Below are positions 24,914 through 33,166 of a stretch of 64,000 bases of DNA, one piece after another; the first letter of the stretch is position 1, and each line of letters starts with the position of its first letter. The translations under genes were made by a program, and so were the position numbers. Below the pieces are notes generated by a model. That model made no database searches. It was given only the letters and a program-made list of their open reading frames with translations, and was not told where the DNA came from. The DNA is from Thiodiazotropha sp037384425. Its GTDB lineage: Bacteria > Pseudomonadota > Gammaproteobacteria > Chromatiales > Chromatiaceae. The DNA lies in contig JARROA010000032.1 in NCBI GenBank assembly GCA_037384425.1, positions 1-64,000 of the forward strand, written 5' to 3'.

Positions 24914-26200
24914 TTGGACACTTTTGTTGGTATCGATCTGGGTACCTCCGGCTGTCGTGGGGTGGCCGTCGATCGCCGGGGCGAGGTGATCGCCGAAGCC
25001 GTTGTCGATCTGCCGCCATCGGTCTCCGGCACCGTCGGTGAGAGCCAACAGGATCCCGACCACTGGTGGCAAGCCGTGGAGCAAGTGCTCTCCCGGCTGG
25101 GCAAGACCTGTCGGCAGACCCCGATCCGCGCCATCGCCGTCGATGGCACCTCCTCCACCCTGCTGCTCTGTGACGAAGCAGGCCTGCCACTGACACCGGC
25201 CCTGATGTATGACGACAGCCGTGGCCGGGAAGTCCTGCCCGGGATACGCCGTGTCGCACCACCCGACAATCCGGTACTGAGCGCCAGCTCGAGTCTGGCC
25301 AAGCTGCTCTACCTCAAAGCCGGCATTGGTCGCCGCCCCTTTCATGCTCTGCACCAGGCCGACTGGATCATGGGACGGCTCTGCGGCCGCTTTCCGCTGA
25401 GCGACGAGAACAACTGCCTCAAGCTGGGCTACGATCCCGTCGAGCGTCGCTGGCCAGACTGGATGGATAGCCTGGAGCTGCCTCCCGATTGCCTGCCCAA
25501 GGTGTTGCCGATCGGCTCAAGGGTCGGACATCTGACTACCGGCGTCGCAAAGACCACGGGGCTCAGTGAAGCGATCGCCGTGGTCACCGGCACCACCGAC
25601 AGCAACGCCGCTTTCATCGCCACCGGCGCCGACCGGATCGGCGATGCCGTCACCTCGCTCGGCAGCACCCTGGTGCTGAAAATTCTCTCCGACAAGCCGG
25701 TTTTCGCGTCCGAGTATGGCGTCTACAGCCATCGCCTGGGGCAGCGCTGGCTGGTCAGTGGCGCTTCCAACACGGGCGGTGCGGTCTGCCGCGCATTCTT
25801 CACCGATGAACAGATCGCGCACCTGACCCTGCAGCTGACGCCGGACCGACCCACGGGGCTCGACTACTACCCACTGCCCCGTCCCGGCGAGCGCTTTCCC
25901 GTCAACGACACCGCCCTGCCCCCGCGCCTGAGCCCACGCCCGGCTGACGATGGTCGTTTTTTTCAGGCGATCCTCGAAGGCATTGCACGTATCGAACAGG
26001 AGGGCTATGCGCTGCTGCAAGGTCTGGGGGCACCTGCGCCACGACGGGTGATCTCAATCGGCGGCGGCGCGATCAATGAGCCTTGGCGTCAAATGCGGGA
26101 AAAGATGCTGGGTGTGCCGGTACTCCGGGCCGGCCACCAAGAAGCTGCGTATGGCGCGGCGTTGCTGGCGCAACAGAGTATTATGAGTTTTGAGTTTTGA
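24914..26200 (+). CDS. FGGY-family carbohydrate kinase
   Basis: 428 residues from a TTG start three bases after queF. The N-terminal actin-like domain has V-G-I-D-L-G-T-S-G near residues 5-12 and V-D-G-T-S-S-T; the second domain has G-T-T-D-S-N-A-A-F with the likely catalytic Asp, G-S-T-L-V-L-K, and I-S-I-G-G-G-A-I-N near the C-terminus. The length and these motifs fit the short FGGY branch that includes plant and cyanobacterial D-ribulose kinases; substrate assignment is inference. The last codons (M-S-F-E-F) run into a tandem TGAGTTT repeat, so the C-terminus may be altered. Confidence 0.82.
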   Translation: MDTFVGIDLGTSGCRGVAVDRRGEVIAEAVVDLPPSVSGTVGESQQDPDHWWQAVEQVLSRLGKTCRQTPIRAIAVDGTSSTLLLCDEAGLPLTPALMYDDSRGREVLPGIRRVAPPDNPVLSASSSLAKLLYLKAGIGRRPFHALHQADWIMGRLCGRFPLSDENNCLKLGYDPVERRWPDWMDSLELPPDCLPKVLPIGSRVGHLTTGVAKTTGLSEAIAVVTGTTDSNAAFIATGADRIGDAVTSLGSTLVLKILSDKPVFASEYGVYSHRLGQRWLVSGASNTGGAVCRAFFTDEQIAHLTLQLTPDRPTGLDYYPLPRPGERFPVNDTALPPRLSPRPADDGRFFQAILEGIARIEQEGYALLQGLGAPAPRRVISIGGGAINEPWRQMREKMLGVPVLRAGHQEAAYGAALLAQQSIMSFEF

Positions 26201-26211
26201 GTTTTGAGTTT
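26184..26211. repeat. Tandem heptamer TGAGTTT x4
   Basis: Four exact copies of TGAGTTT cover the last codons and stop codon of the FGGY kinase gene. A related inverted motif (TCAACTCAAAAC) lies 40 bp downstream. Similar TTTTGAATT runs flank the inverted repeat at 54211-54480. Confidence 0.8.
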
Positions 26212-26266
26212 CAGCATTACGACACTGAGCTCTCGCCCTGTTCCACCACCTCAACTCAAAACATCT

Positions 26267-27664
26267 TCATCTCGCCCCTTTCGCCAACAACACCACCTCC
26301 ACTGTCTCGATGAGAATGATCAGGTCGAGAAAAGGACCGCTGTTCTTCACGTAGTAGAGGTCGTATTCCAGTTTCTTGCGGTTGTCCGTCTCGTCAGAGG
26401 CGTAGTGGTGCATCAGCTGGGCCCAGCCGGTGATGCCCGGTTTCAGGCGATGCCGTTCGTTGTAATAGGGCAGTTGCTGGCTCAGCGCCCTGACGAATTC
26501 GGGGCGTTCCGGTCGCGGGCCGACCAGGCTCATCTCCCCTTTCAACACATTGAAAAGCTGTGGCAGCTCGTCGAGTCGGGTCTTACGCAGAAAACTACCC
26601 AGACGGGTCACGCGGTTGTCATTGACTGCCGCCCAGCGGGGACCACTCTCCGACTCCGCATTGACCTTCATCGAGCGAAATTTATAGATGGTGAACAGTC
26701 TGCCGTTCTGGCCGACCCGGACCTGCCGGTAGAGCACCGGGTCACGGCCGATCGAGGAGATCAGACTGGTCAGCGCTATCAACAGCATCACCGGCGAGAA
26801 GAACACCAGCAGACTGAAACTGACCACCAGGTCGGTGAGTCGCTTGAGATTACGCATCATCAAGCCGTGGTAGAAGCCGCTGGAGAAAAAGATCCAGCTC
26901 GGATGGAGCTGATCGATCTTGATGACGTTCTCCTCTTTCTCGTAGAAGCTGAGCAGGTCAAGGATTTCGACCCCCTTCATCTTGCAGTCGATAAGTTCGT
27001 TGACGGGCAAGCCTTTGCGACGGTCGTCGACAGCGACCACGATCTCATCCACCGCCATGCGATCGACGATACCGTACAGATGCTGATCCCGGGGGATCTG
27101 CCGGTTGTCATCGATGAGACAGACCGAATCACCCAGATCAATATAGCCCACCACCACAAAGCCCAGGTTGGGATCGTCCGACTGCAGCATCTCAATCCTG
27201 TCCGCATTGATGCCGGTACCGAGCACCAACACCCGGCGTTTGCGTGAATCGGCCTTGGTCATACGCACAAAAGCCGAGCGCAGAATCAGCACCAGCGCGA
27301 AGGAAAACAGCAGCGCCAGCAGCAGCTCGTTGAAGGGGAACGAGTAGACGCCGAACAGATAGCTAAGAAGCTCAACCAACATGCCGCCGATAAAGAAGGC
27401 GATCAGCAAGCGGATGAGAAAGCCCGATGCACGCTCCAGCACCCCACGCTGATAGAGGCCAAGGGCGAACATGGATGCCATCATGATCAGGGTATAGAGC
27501 GAAGCGTGATTTCCCAGACCGGGCAGTCCGTCAGGATCCTGTGCCGCTGCAAAGTGTCGTCTGTAGTAGTCGGCGAACCAAACCGATGAGACGAAGGTGA
27601 ATATCTCCAGCAGAGCCAACAGGACGAAGGACTTGGAGATGAAGTAGCCGAACAGCTTGATCAT
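26267..27664 (-). CDS. Exopolysaccharide initiating sugar transferase (EpsB/TIGR03013 type)
   Basis: 465 residues. About four N-terminal membrane helices (1-130) are followed by a Rossmann-like domain (V-L-V-L-G-T-G-I-N-A-D-R) and, after a further helix near 280-300, the bacterial sugar-transferase catalytic domain: Y-R-Q-V-R-V-G, F-K/Y-K-F-R-S-M, T-R-L-G-S-F-L-R-K-T-R-L-D-E-L-P-Q-L, V-G-P-R-P-E-R and P-G-I-T-G-W-A-Q. It should transfer a sugar-1-phosphate to undecaprenyl phosphate. The overall layout matches the PEP-CTERM/XrtA-associated family, though no exosortase gene is in the window. It may work with the TviB and epimerase genes at 37-40 kb. Confidence 0.9.
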   Translation of the reverse strand: MIKLFGYFISKSFVLLALLEIFTFVSSVWFADYYRRHFAAAQDPDGLPGLGNHASLYTLIMMASMFALGLYQRGVLERASGFLIRLLIAFFIGGMLVELLSYLFGVYSFPFNELLLALLFSFALVLILRSAFVRMTKADSRKRRVLVLGTGINADRIEMLQSDDPNLGFVVVGYIDLGDSVCLIDDNRQIPRDQHLYGIVDRMAVDEIVVAVDDRRKGLPVNELIDCKMKGVEILDLLSFYEKEENVIKIDQLHPSWIFFSSGFYHGLMMRNLKRLTDLVVSFSLLVFFSPVMLLIALTSLISSIGRDPVLYRQVRVGQNGRLFTIYKFRSMKVNAESESGPRWAAVNDNRVTRLGSFLRKTRLDELPQLFNVLKGEMSLVGPRPERPEFVRALSQQLPYYNERHRLKPGITGWAQLMHHYASDETDNRKKLEYDLYYVKNSGPFLDLIILIETVEVVLLAKGAR

Positions 27665-27779
27665 CGCCAGTGTCCAGACCGAGTTTGACTTGGGGAGTAC
27701 ATCGAGTGGCTATTTACAACTGCGCATTATTTTTTAGGCCAGGAGCGGAACATTCTATACCCTCCAGGCATCCGTTGCG

Positions 27780-28448
27780 TCAAGCGGGTTGAGGTTGTTG
27801 CAGTAGATTTCGCAGCTGCGGCAAGCGGTAGCAGGGCCCATCATTCAGTATCTGCAGTCCTGGCATCAGCGGCCGAATCATCCGCTTCCGGCGCCAGAAA
27901 CCGGGCAGTTGCATGGCCTGATTCAGGGCCAACACGCGCCTGTCGCCCCCGTAGCGATCGGCGAGACGTCTCTGCCAGCCGCTGTAGTCCGCCAACTCCA
28001 GTCCATTCACCAGCCAGTAATAGTGGTTATGTCCATGGGAGGTGGTCACTCTCATATGAGGCCGCAGGGAAAAGTGATCCGGCTCGATGCCCCGGTCGTC
28101 GTCGAGGAACAACGCGCGCACCCTGCGGATGTCTTCCTCCCGTCTGGCGAGTCCGTTTGTCTGATTTATGGTGACGGCGATGGCGGCTCCCGCGCGGTTA
28201 AGCTCCTGCAACTCCTGCCAACAGTCGTCCAGGGCGCCATGGATGGCCCGTTCCAGGGGATCATATCCTGCCAGGCGGGTATAGGCAGCGTCAGAAAAGG
28301 TGCGGAAAGAAAAAGCCTCGGCTTCCCTGTCCAGCCGGCTCAGGAAGGTTCGCGCCAGCGCCCTCTCCGGCTGCAGGGTCTCACCGACAGCGCGGATCCA
28401 AAGCGCGACGTGCGAACGACAGGGATCGACTTGAAACCGCTGCCTCAC
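27780..28448 (-). CDS. RepB-type DNA primase-like protein
   Basis: 222 residues, resembling the RepB_primase (archaeo-eukaryotic primase fold) domain of plasmid and phage replication proteins. The order of motifs is V-T-I-N-Q-T-N-G (92-99), V-R-A-L-F-L-D-D-D-R-G (110-120, acidic motif I), T-S-H-G-H-N-H-Y-Y-W-L-V (136-147, His motif II) and A-M-Q-L-P-G-F-W-R-R-K (178-188). No helicase or DNA-binding domain is attached, and no plasmid replication, partition or integrase genes are near. The start is GTG at 28448, overlapping the MEMO1 stop codon (GTGA). Activity as a primase is inference from family motifs. Confidence 0.7.
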   Translation of the reverse strand: MRQRFQVDPCRSHVALWIRAVGETLQPERALARTFLSRLDREAEAFSFRTFSDAAYTRLAGYDPLERAIHGALDDCWQELQELNRAGAAIAVTINQTNGLARREEDIRRVRALFLDDDRGIEPDHFSLRPHMRVTTSHGHNHYYWLVNGLELADYSGWQRRLADRYGGDRRVLALNQAMQLPGFWRRKRMIRPLMPGLQILNDGPCYRLPQLRNLLQQPQPA

Positions 28449-29245
28449 GAATGACCCGGCGACGAAAACGCATAGGCCCCGTAGCCTACCACCCGCAGCT
28501 TGTCGCCTGCGGTATCACCCGAGTTACGCAGATCGATCAGCTCACCTTTCAGCCCGCGCTGCCTGGCCAGCAGCAACAAACCCGACACCGGTATCCTGCC
28601 GCAGGCATCCTCGTATCCCAGTTGTTCCGGATGCAGCGAGACGATCGACTCCGAGGTCGCCCGGTCCATGCGTTGGGCCGTGGCGTAGTCGTGATAGTGG
28701 CTGAGATCAGAACTGATGACGATCAGGGTCTCCGGGCCGCCCCACAGCCGTTCCAACACCTCGGCCACCTCGTCGGCACTGGCGTCGCCGACCACCAGCG
28801 GGACCAGCTCGAAATGCTCGAGCAGAAGCTGCAGAAACGGCAGCTGGACCTCCAGTGAGTGTTCATTGGTGTGTGCCGCATCGAGCTTGACCACCTGCGG
28901 CAGATCCAACACCCGCTCCAACGAGGGCTGATCGATGGGGATATCGCCGAGGGGTGTCCGGTAGGAAGCGGCGCCGGTAGCCGCCAGACCGTAAAAGGGC
29001 ACCCGATGGGAGGGTCCCAGAAGCACCACCCGCTCGATACTGTCCCGTCCCCTGGCCAATCGGGCGTAGACGCTGGCGGCCACAGGACCGGAATAGATGT
29101 AGCCGGCATGGGGCACGATGATCGCCTTTGGCAGCTCACCCTCCTGGGGCGGCGCCTCGGCCAGGAACTCAGCGATGTCCCGGCGCAGGGTCTCGGGGTC
29201 GTCCGGATAGAAGAGACCGGAAACGGCCGGTTGTCTTACGTTCAT
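28445..29245 (-). CDS. MEMO1 family protein (AmmeMemoRadiSam system protein B)
   Basis: 266 residues covering the whole MEMO domain. It starts R-Q-P-A-V-S-G-L-F-Y-P, then V-P-H-A-G-Y-I-Y-S-G with His46, and G-P-S-H-R with His80. The family resembles extradiol dioxygenases in fold; eukaryotic MEMO1 binds metal, and the bacterial role is unknown. In bacteria it is found with a radical SAM protein (here 190 bp upstream, across a MITE) and an AMMECR1 protein (here 12 kb away). The primase-like gene overlaps its 3' end. Confidence 0.92.
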   Translation of the reverse strand: MNVRQPAVSGLFYPDDPETLRRDIAEFLAEAPPQEGELPKAIIVPHAGYIYSGPVAASVYARLARGRDSIERVVLLGPSHRVPFYGLAATGAASYRTPLGDIPIDQPSLERVLDLPQVVKLDAAHTNEHSLEVQLPFLQLLLEHFELVPLVVGDASADEVAEVLERLWGGPETLIVISSDLSHYHDYATAQRMDRATSESIVSLHPEQLGYEDACGRIPVSGLLLLARQRGLKGELIDLRNSGDTAGDKLRVVGYGAYAFSSPGHS

Positions 29246-29272
29246 GGCTCCGTCCTCATCTTGTCATTTGAA

Positions 29273-29439
29273 TTAAGGAACCTCTGATCAATTCATGAAT
29301 CGGTGTGTGGCGTCTGAAATGCTCCGGCTCTGCGTTGAAAAGCTTCGCAATAGCCTGCTATTACGTGCGCTTTTCGCCTTGATCCGTAGCATTTCATCTC
29401 ACCACACACTCGATCCAGAATTAATCAGAGGTTCCTTAA
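29273..29439. mobile_element. MITE-like near-palindromic element
   Basis: 167 bp bounded by AAGGAACCTCTGAT-type inverted ends (left from 29273, right to 29439). The complementarity continues inward (GAAATGCT..AGCATTTC; GAAAAGC..GCTTTTC; CAATAGC..GCTATT), so the whole element can fold into one long hairpin. No open frame of note lies inside. Flanks read TTAA on both sides, consistent with TA duplication. The right-hand TA plus the first element base forms the TAA stop codon of the radical SAM gene. Confidence 0.8.
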
Positions 29440-30515
29440 CTGGCCCTGGCCAGCCTCACCGGCTGTCGACGGGAGCCCCAGTGACCGGGCTGCGCCTCGA
29501 AACGCCCTGCTACCGGTGTTCCGCAGGAGGCACATTTTCCATCCTTCGTGATATGCCACTCTCCCAGTTCGTACCAGTCACGCTGAATCAGCAGCGCTCC
29601 GCACTGATGGCACCAGGTGGAGGACTCCTTACGATCGGAAACATTCCCCACATAGGCATAGTGCACGCCGTGCTCAAGGGCAATGCGGCGGGCCCGCCGC
29701 AGGGTCTCATGCGGTGTCGGCGGATGGTCGCGCATCTTCCAGTCCGGGTGGAAGGCGGTGAAGTGCATCGGCACATCGGGTCCCAGGTTTTCGACCACCC
29801 ATTGGCACATCTCATGCAGTTCCTTGTCCGAATCGTTCTCACCGGGAATCAGCAGGGTCGTCAGTTCGAACCAGACATCGGTCTCCCGCTTCAGATAGAC
29901 CAGGGTGTCGAGCACCGGCGCCAGATGACCACCGGTCAGCTTGTGGTAGAAATCCTCGGTGAAGGCTTTCAGATCCACATTGGCCGCATCCATGTAACGG
30001 TAGAATTCCGCGCGCGGCTCGGGACAGACATAGCCGGCGGTCACGGCGACCGAAAGCACACCCTTCTCGTGGCAGGCCTGGGCCACGTCGATGGCATACT
30101 CATGGAAGATCACCGGATCGTTGTAGGTGTAGGCCACACTGCGGCAGCCCATGCGCGCAGCCGTGTCGGCGATGGTCTCGGGCGACGCCTGATCGGCCAG
30201 GGTATGCATTTCGCGGGATTTGCTGATGTCCCAGTTCTGGCAGAACTTGCAGGCCAGATTGCAACCGGCGGTGCCGAAGGAAAAGACAGGCGTACCGGGC
30301 AGAAAATGGTTCAGCGGTTTCTTCTCGATGGGATCGATACAGAAGCCGCTGGAGAGCCCGTAGGTATTGAGTACGATCGCACCTTTATAATTCTCGCGCA
30401 CGAAGCAGAAGCCCTGCTTGCCCTCCTTGATCTTGCAGAAACGGGGACAGAGATCGCACTGCACCCGGTCGTCCGAGAGCTTGTGCCAATAGCGGGTTGG
30501 ATGATGAACTGACAT
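29436..30515 (-). CDS. AmmeMemoRadiSam system radical SAM enzyme
   Basis: 359 residues from the ATG at 30515, which has an excellent RBS (GAGGAGGT) 5 bases upstream. An N-terminal cysteine set (Cys20, 23, 27, 37) precedes the radical SAM cluster C-N-L-A-C-K-F-C (Cys85, 89, 92) in a pyruvate-formate-lyase activase-like core (F-S-F-G-T-A-G-C). A C-terminal rubredoxin-like C-H-Q-C ... C-A-S-C pair is present. The target is unknown. It is one of the three proteins that define this bacterial system. The stop codon is made by the MITE junction. Confidence 0.93.
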   Translation of the reverse strand: MSVHHPTRYWHKLSDDRVQCDLCPRFCKIKEGKQGFCFVRENYKGAIVLNTYGLSSGFCIDPIEKKPLNHFLPGTPVFSFGTAGCNLACKFCQNWDISKSREMHTLADQASPETIADTAARMGCRSVAYTYNDPVIFHEYAIDVAQACHEKGVLSVAVTAGYVCPEPRAEFYRYMDAANVDLKAFTEDFYHKLTGGHLAPVLDTLVYLKRETDVWFELTTLLIPGENDSDKELHEMCQWVVENLGPDVPMHFTAFHPDWKMRDHPPTPHETLRRARRIALEHGVHYAYVGNVSDRKESSTWCHQCGALLIQRDWYELGEWHITKDGKCASCGTPVAGRFEAQPGHWGSRRQPVRLARAS

Positions 30516-30610
30516 GGGACCTCCTCGGGGTTGAGATCGCCTTTCCATATATAGAAATATAGTTCCTCAGGAGCGGGGACACAGATCAGGACGATACGGG
30601 GAAGTCGTAG

Positions 30611-30636
30611 CCTGGATGGAGCGAAGCGGAATCCAG
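30611..30636. repeat. Palindromic repeat, CCTGGATGGAGCGAAG type
   Basis: CCTGGATGGAGCGAAGCGGAATCCAG between hypF and the radical SAM gene; its ends CTGGAT/ATCCAG are inverted. The same family occurs at 39773-39841 (two copies) and, diverged, at 61154-61180. Confidence 0.75.
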
Positions 30637-30683
30637 AGTAAGGCTCAGACCCTAGGATAGATCAAGGCGAAAAGACCATCTTT

Positions 30684-33003
30684 TCAAGCATCGTCCGCGC
30701 CGAGGCCGGCGATCAGCCTTGCCGCTCCAACCGCTGCCTGTCCGAGGCTGATGCCACCGTCGTTGGTCGGTACTTGACGATGTGTGAGCACCGTCAAACC
30801 CGCCTCGCGCAGCGAGGCGGCCACGCCGTCGAACAGGGTGCGATTCTGAAACACACCGCCCGAGAGGGCCAGCGTATCGACGCCCTCCCGTGCCGCCAGA
30901 CGCCGGGCCAACTCGACCAGACTGTCGATCAGGCCCCGATGAAAACGCCAGGCGATCTCGGTCTTATCCACGCCAAGGCCGAGATCGTCCAGCATGGCCG
31001 GCCAGATAGGAGCCGGGTCAAGCAGCTGGAGCGCCTCTCCGGAGACGATATCCAGCCGGTAGCCGGGATGATTCCGATCGACTGACGCCAGGGCGGCGGC
31101 CTCCAGCTCGATGGCCGCCTGTCCCTCGTAGCTGATCGACTGACGGCAGATCCCCAGCAGGCCCGCCACGGCGTCGAAGAGACGACCGCAGGAGCTGCTT
31201 GCGGGCGAGTTGCTCCGAGAGCCAGTGCACGGCCTCGAGCCGGCCCCACTCCGCCTCGACCCGCGCCCAGCCGAAACTGGCCAGGAGCTGACTGTAGGTA
31301 TTGCGCCAGGGCTGAAGTATCGCCTGGGTCCCGCCCGGCAGCGGCGTCGGCCGCAATGCAGCGAGACGCCGAAAGTCGGCATAGTCGGCGAGCAGGAACT
31401 CGCCGCCCCAGACAGTGCCGTCTACGCCGTACCCGGAACCATCCAAGGCGATCCCCAGCACCGGTCCCACGTTCAACGGCCAACCGTTCTCCGCCAGTAC
31501 GCTGGCGATATGGGCATGGTGATGCTGCACCGTGATCAGCGGCAGCTGCAACTGCTGCGCCAGCTCGCGGGCATGGTGGGTGGAACGGTAGTTGGGATGG
31601 AGATCGGCCACCAGCGCCTGCGGCCGGTGTGCATAGAGTTCCCGATAGAGGGTCAGATTCCGCAGGTAATCCTGGTAGGAGATGAGGTTCTCAAGATCCC
31701 CCAGATGCTGGGACAGGATGGCCTCTCCCCGCTTGAGCAGGCAGAAGGTGTTCTTCAACTCGCCACCCAGGGCCAGCAGTGGTGGTGCCGCTTCAAAGCC
31801 CTCCGGCAGTGTGAGCGGCGCAGGCGCATAGCCGCGTGCCCGTCGCAGCACCCTCGGCGCCCGATCCATGATACGTGCCACCGAGTCGTCTACCCGGTTG
31901 ATGATCTCGCGATCGTGCAGCAGAAAGAGGTCGGCCAGGGGCTGCAGCCGGGACGCCGCCTCCGTGTTGTCGATGCACTGGGGCTCCTCCACCCGATTAC
32001 CGCTGGTCATCACCAAGGGCCGATCCCATTCACTCAACAGCAGGTGATGCAACGGGGTGTAGGGCAGCATGAAGCCGAGACTGACCTGAGCAGGGGCGAC
32101 ACTCTGGGCCAGGGATGGGTTGTGCAGCCGATCCAGCAGCACGATGGGAGCCGCCGACGACTTCAGCAAGACCGCTTCCTCATCAGTCACCCGACAGTAG
32201 CGTTCGACCACCTCCAGATCCCTTGCCATGAGGGCGAAGGGCTTGTGAAACCGGCCCTTGCGACTACGCAGCCGACTGACCGCCGCCTCGTCGGTGGCGT
32301 CACAGGCGAGGTGGAAACCGCCGATGCCCTTGAGCGCCAGAATCCGGCCCTGCTCCAGCTGCTCGCAGGCGATCTGGATCGCATCCCGTCCCGGCGATAG
32401 CGGCCAGGCTTTCCCCTCTGCATCGGCCAGCCAGAGACGGGGACCACAGAGCGGACAGGCGTTGGGTTGGGCGTGGAAGCGGCGATCGGCCGGATCGCCG
32501 TATTCGGTCTCACAGGCGGGGCACATGGGGAAATGGCGCATGCTGGTGTTGGCGCGATCGTACGGGATGCGTTCCACAATGCTGAGCCGCGGACCGCAGT
32601 GGGTGCAGTTGGTAAACGGATAGCGGTAACGACGGTCGGCCGGATCGTCGATCTCGCGCAGGCAGTCGGGACAGACGGCGGCGTCGGGCACCACGCCGGT
32701 ACGCACCTCGCCGCTGCGACTGGCACGGATATGAAACTCACCACCCGTCGGCGCCTGCTCGCTGGATTGGCGCTCGATGGCATCGATACGGGCCAGCGGC
32801 GGCGCCTCGTCAGCCAGGCGCCGGCAGAACTCATCGAGCTGGGACGAGGTCCCCGCCACCAACATCTCGACCCCCTGACTGTCGTTCCAGACCTCCCCGA
32901 TCAGGCCGCACTCCCGAGCCAGCCGCCACACCGTGGGACGGAACCCGACCCCCTGCACCAGCCCCCGCACCCGGATACGCTGTGCAACAGCCGCTTCAGC
33001 CAT
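30684..33003 (-). pseudogene. hypF: Carbamoyltransferase HypF, frameshifted
   Basis: The region encodes a full HypF of about 770 residues, but in two frames. The first frame (33003 down to about 31215) has the acylphosphatase domain (V-R-G-L-V-Q-G-V-G-F-R-P), the four C-x2-C-x18-C-x2-C zinc pairs, the YrdC domain and part of the Kae1-like domain (H-H-A-H). The rest (N-S-P-A-S-S-S-C-G-R-L-F-D-A-V ... L-S-G-G-V-F-Q-N) continues in the +1 frame down to 30684. The break lies at about 31212-31225, where one base too many or two too few fit. HypF makes thiocarbamoyl-AMP for the CN ligands of [NiFe]-hydrogenase. No other hyp or hydrogenase gene is in view. A sequencing error cannot be excluded. Confidence 0.88.
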
Positions 33004-33166
33004 GACCGCTCTCCGTGCCGGTGAACCGAAATATCAAGTGATGCATGTGTTGTGACTCGTTCAAGCGTCTATCGGCCATCAGGTTGTGTGGCGGCCCTGG
33101 CAGTGTCGCAGAGTTTGCCCAGGTGTCAAAATAGCGGCCGAGTTCATCCGCCCAGGGCGCCCGAAT

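Noticed and set aside
31210..32400. 396-residue plus-strand open frame
   Set aside because: Antisense shadow of hypF with His/Gln/Arg-rich composition and no motifs.
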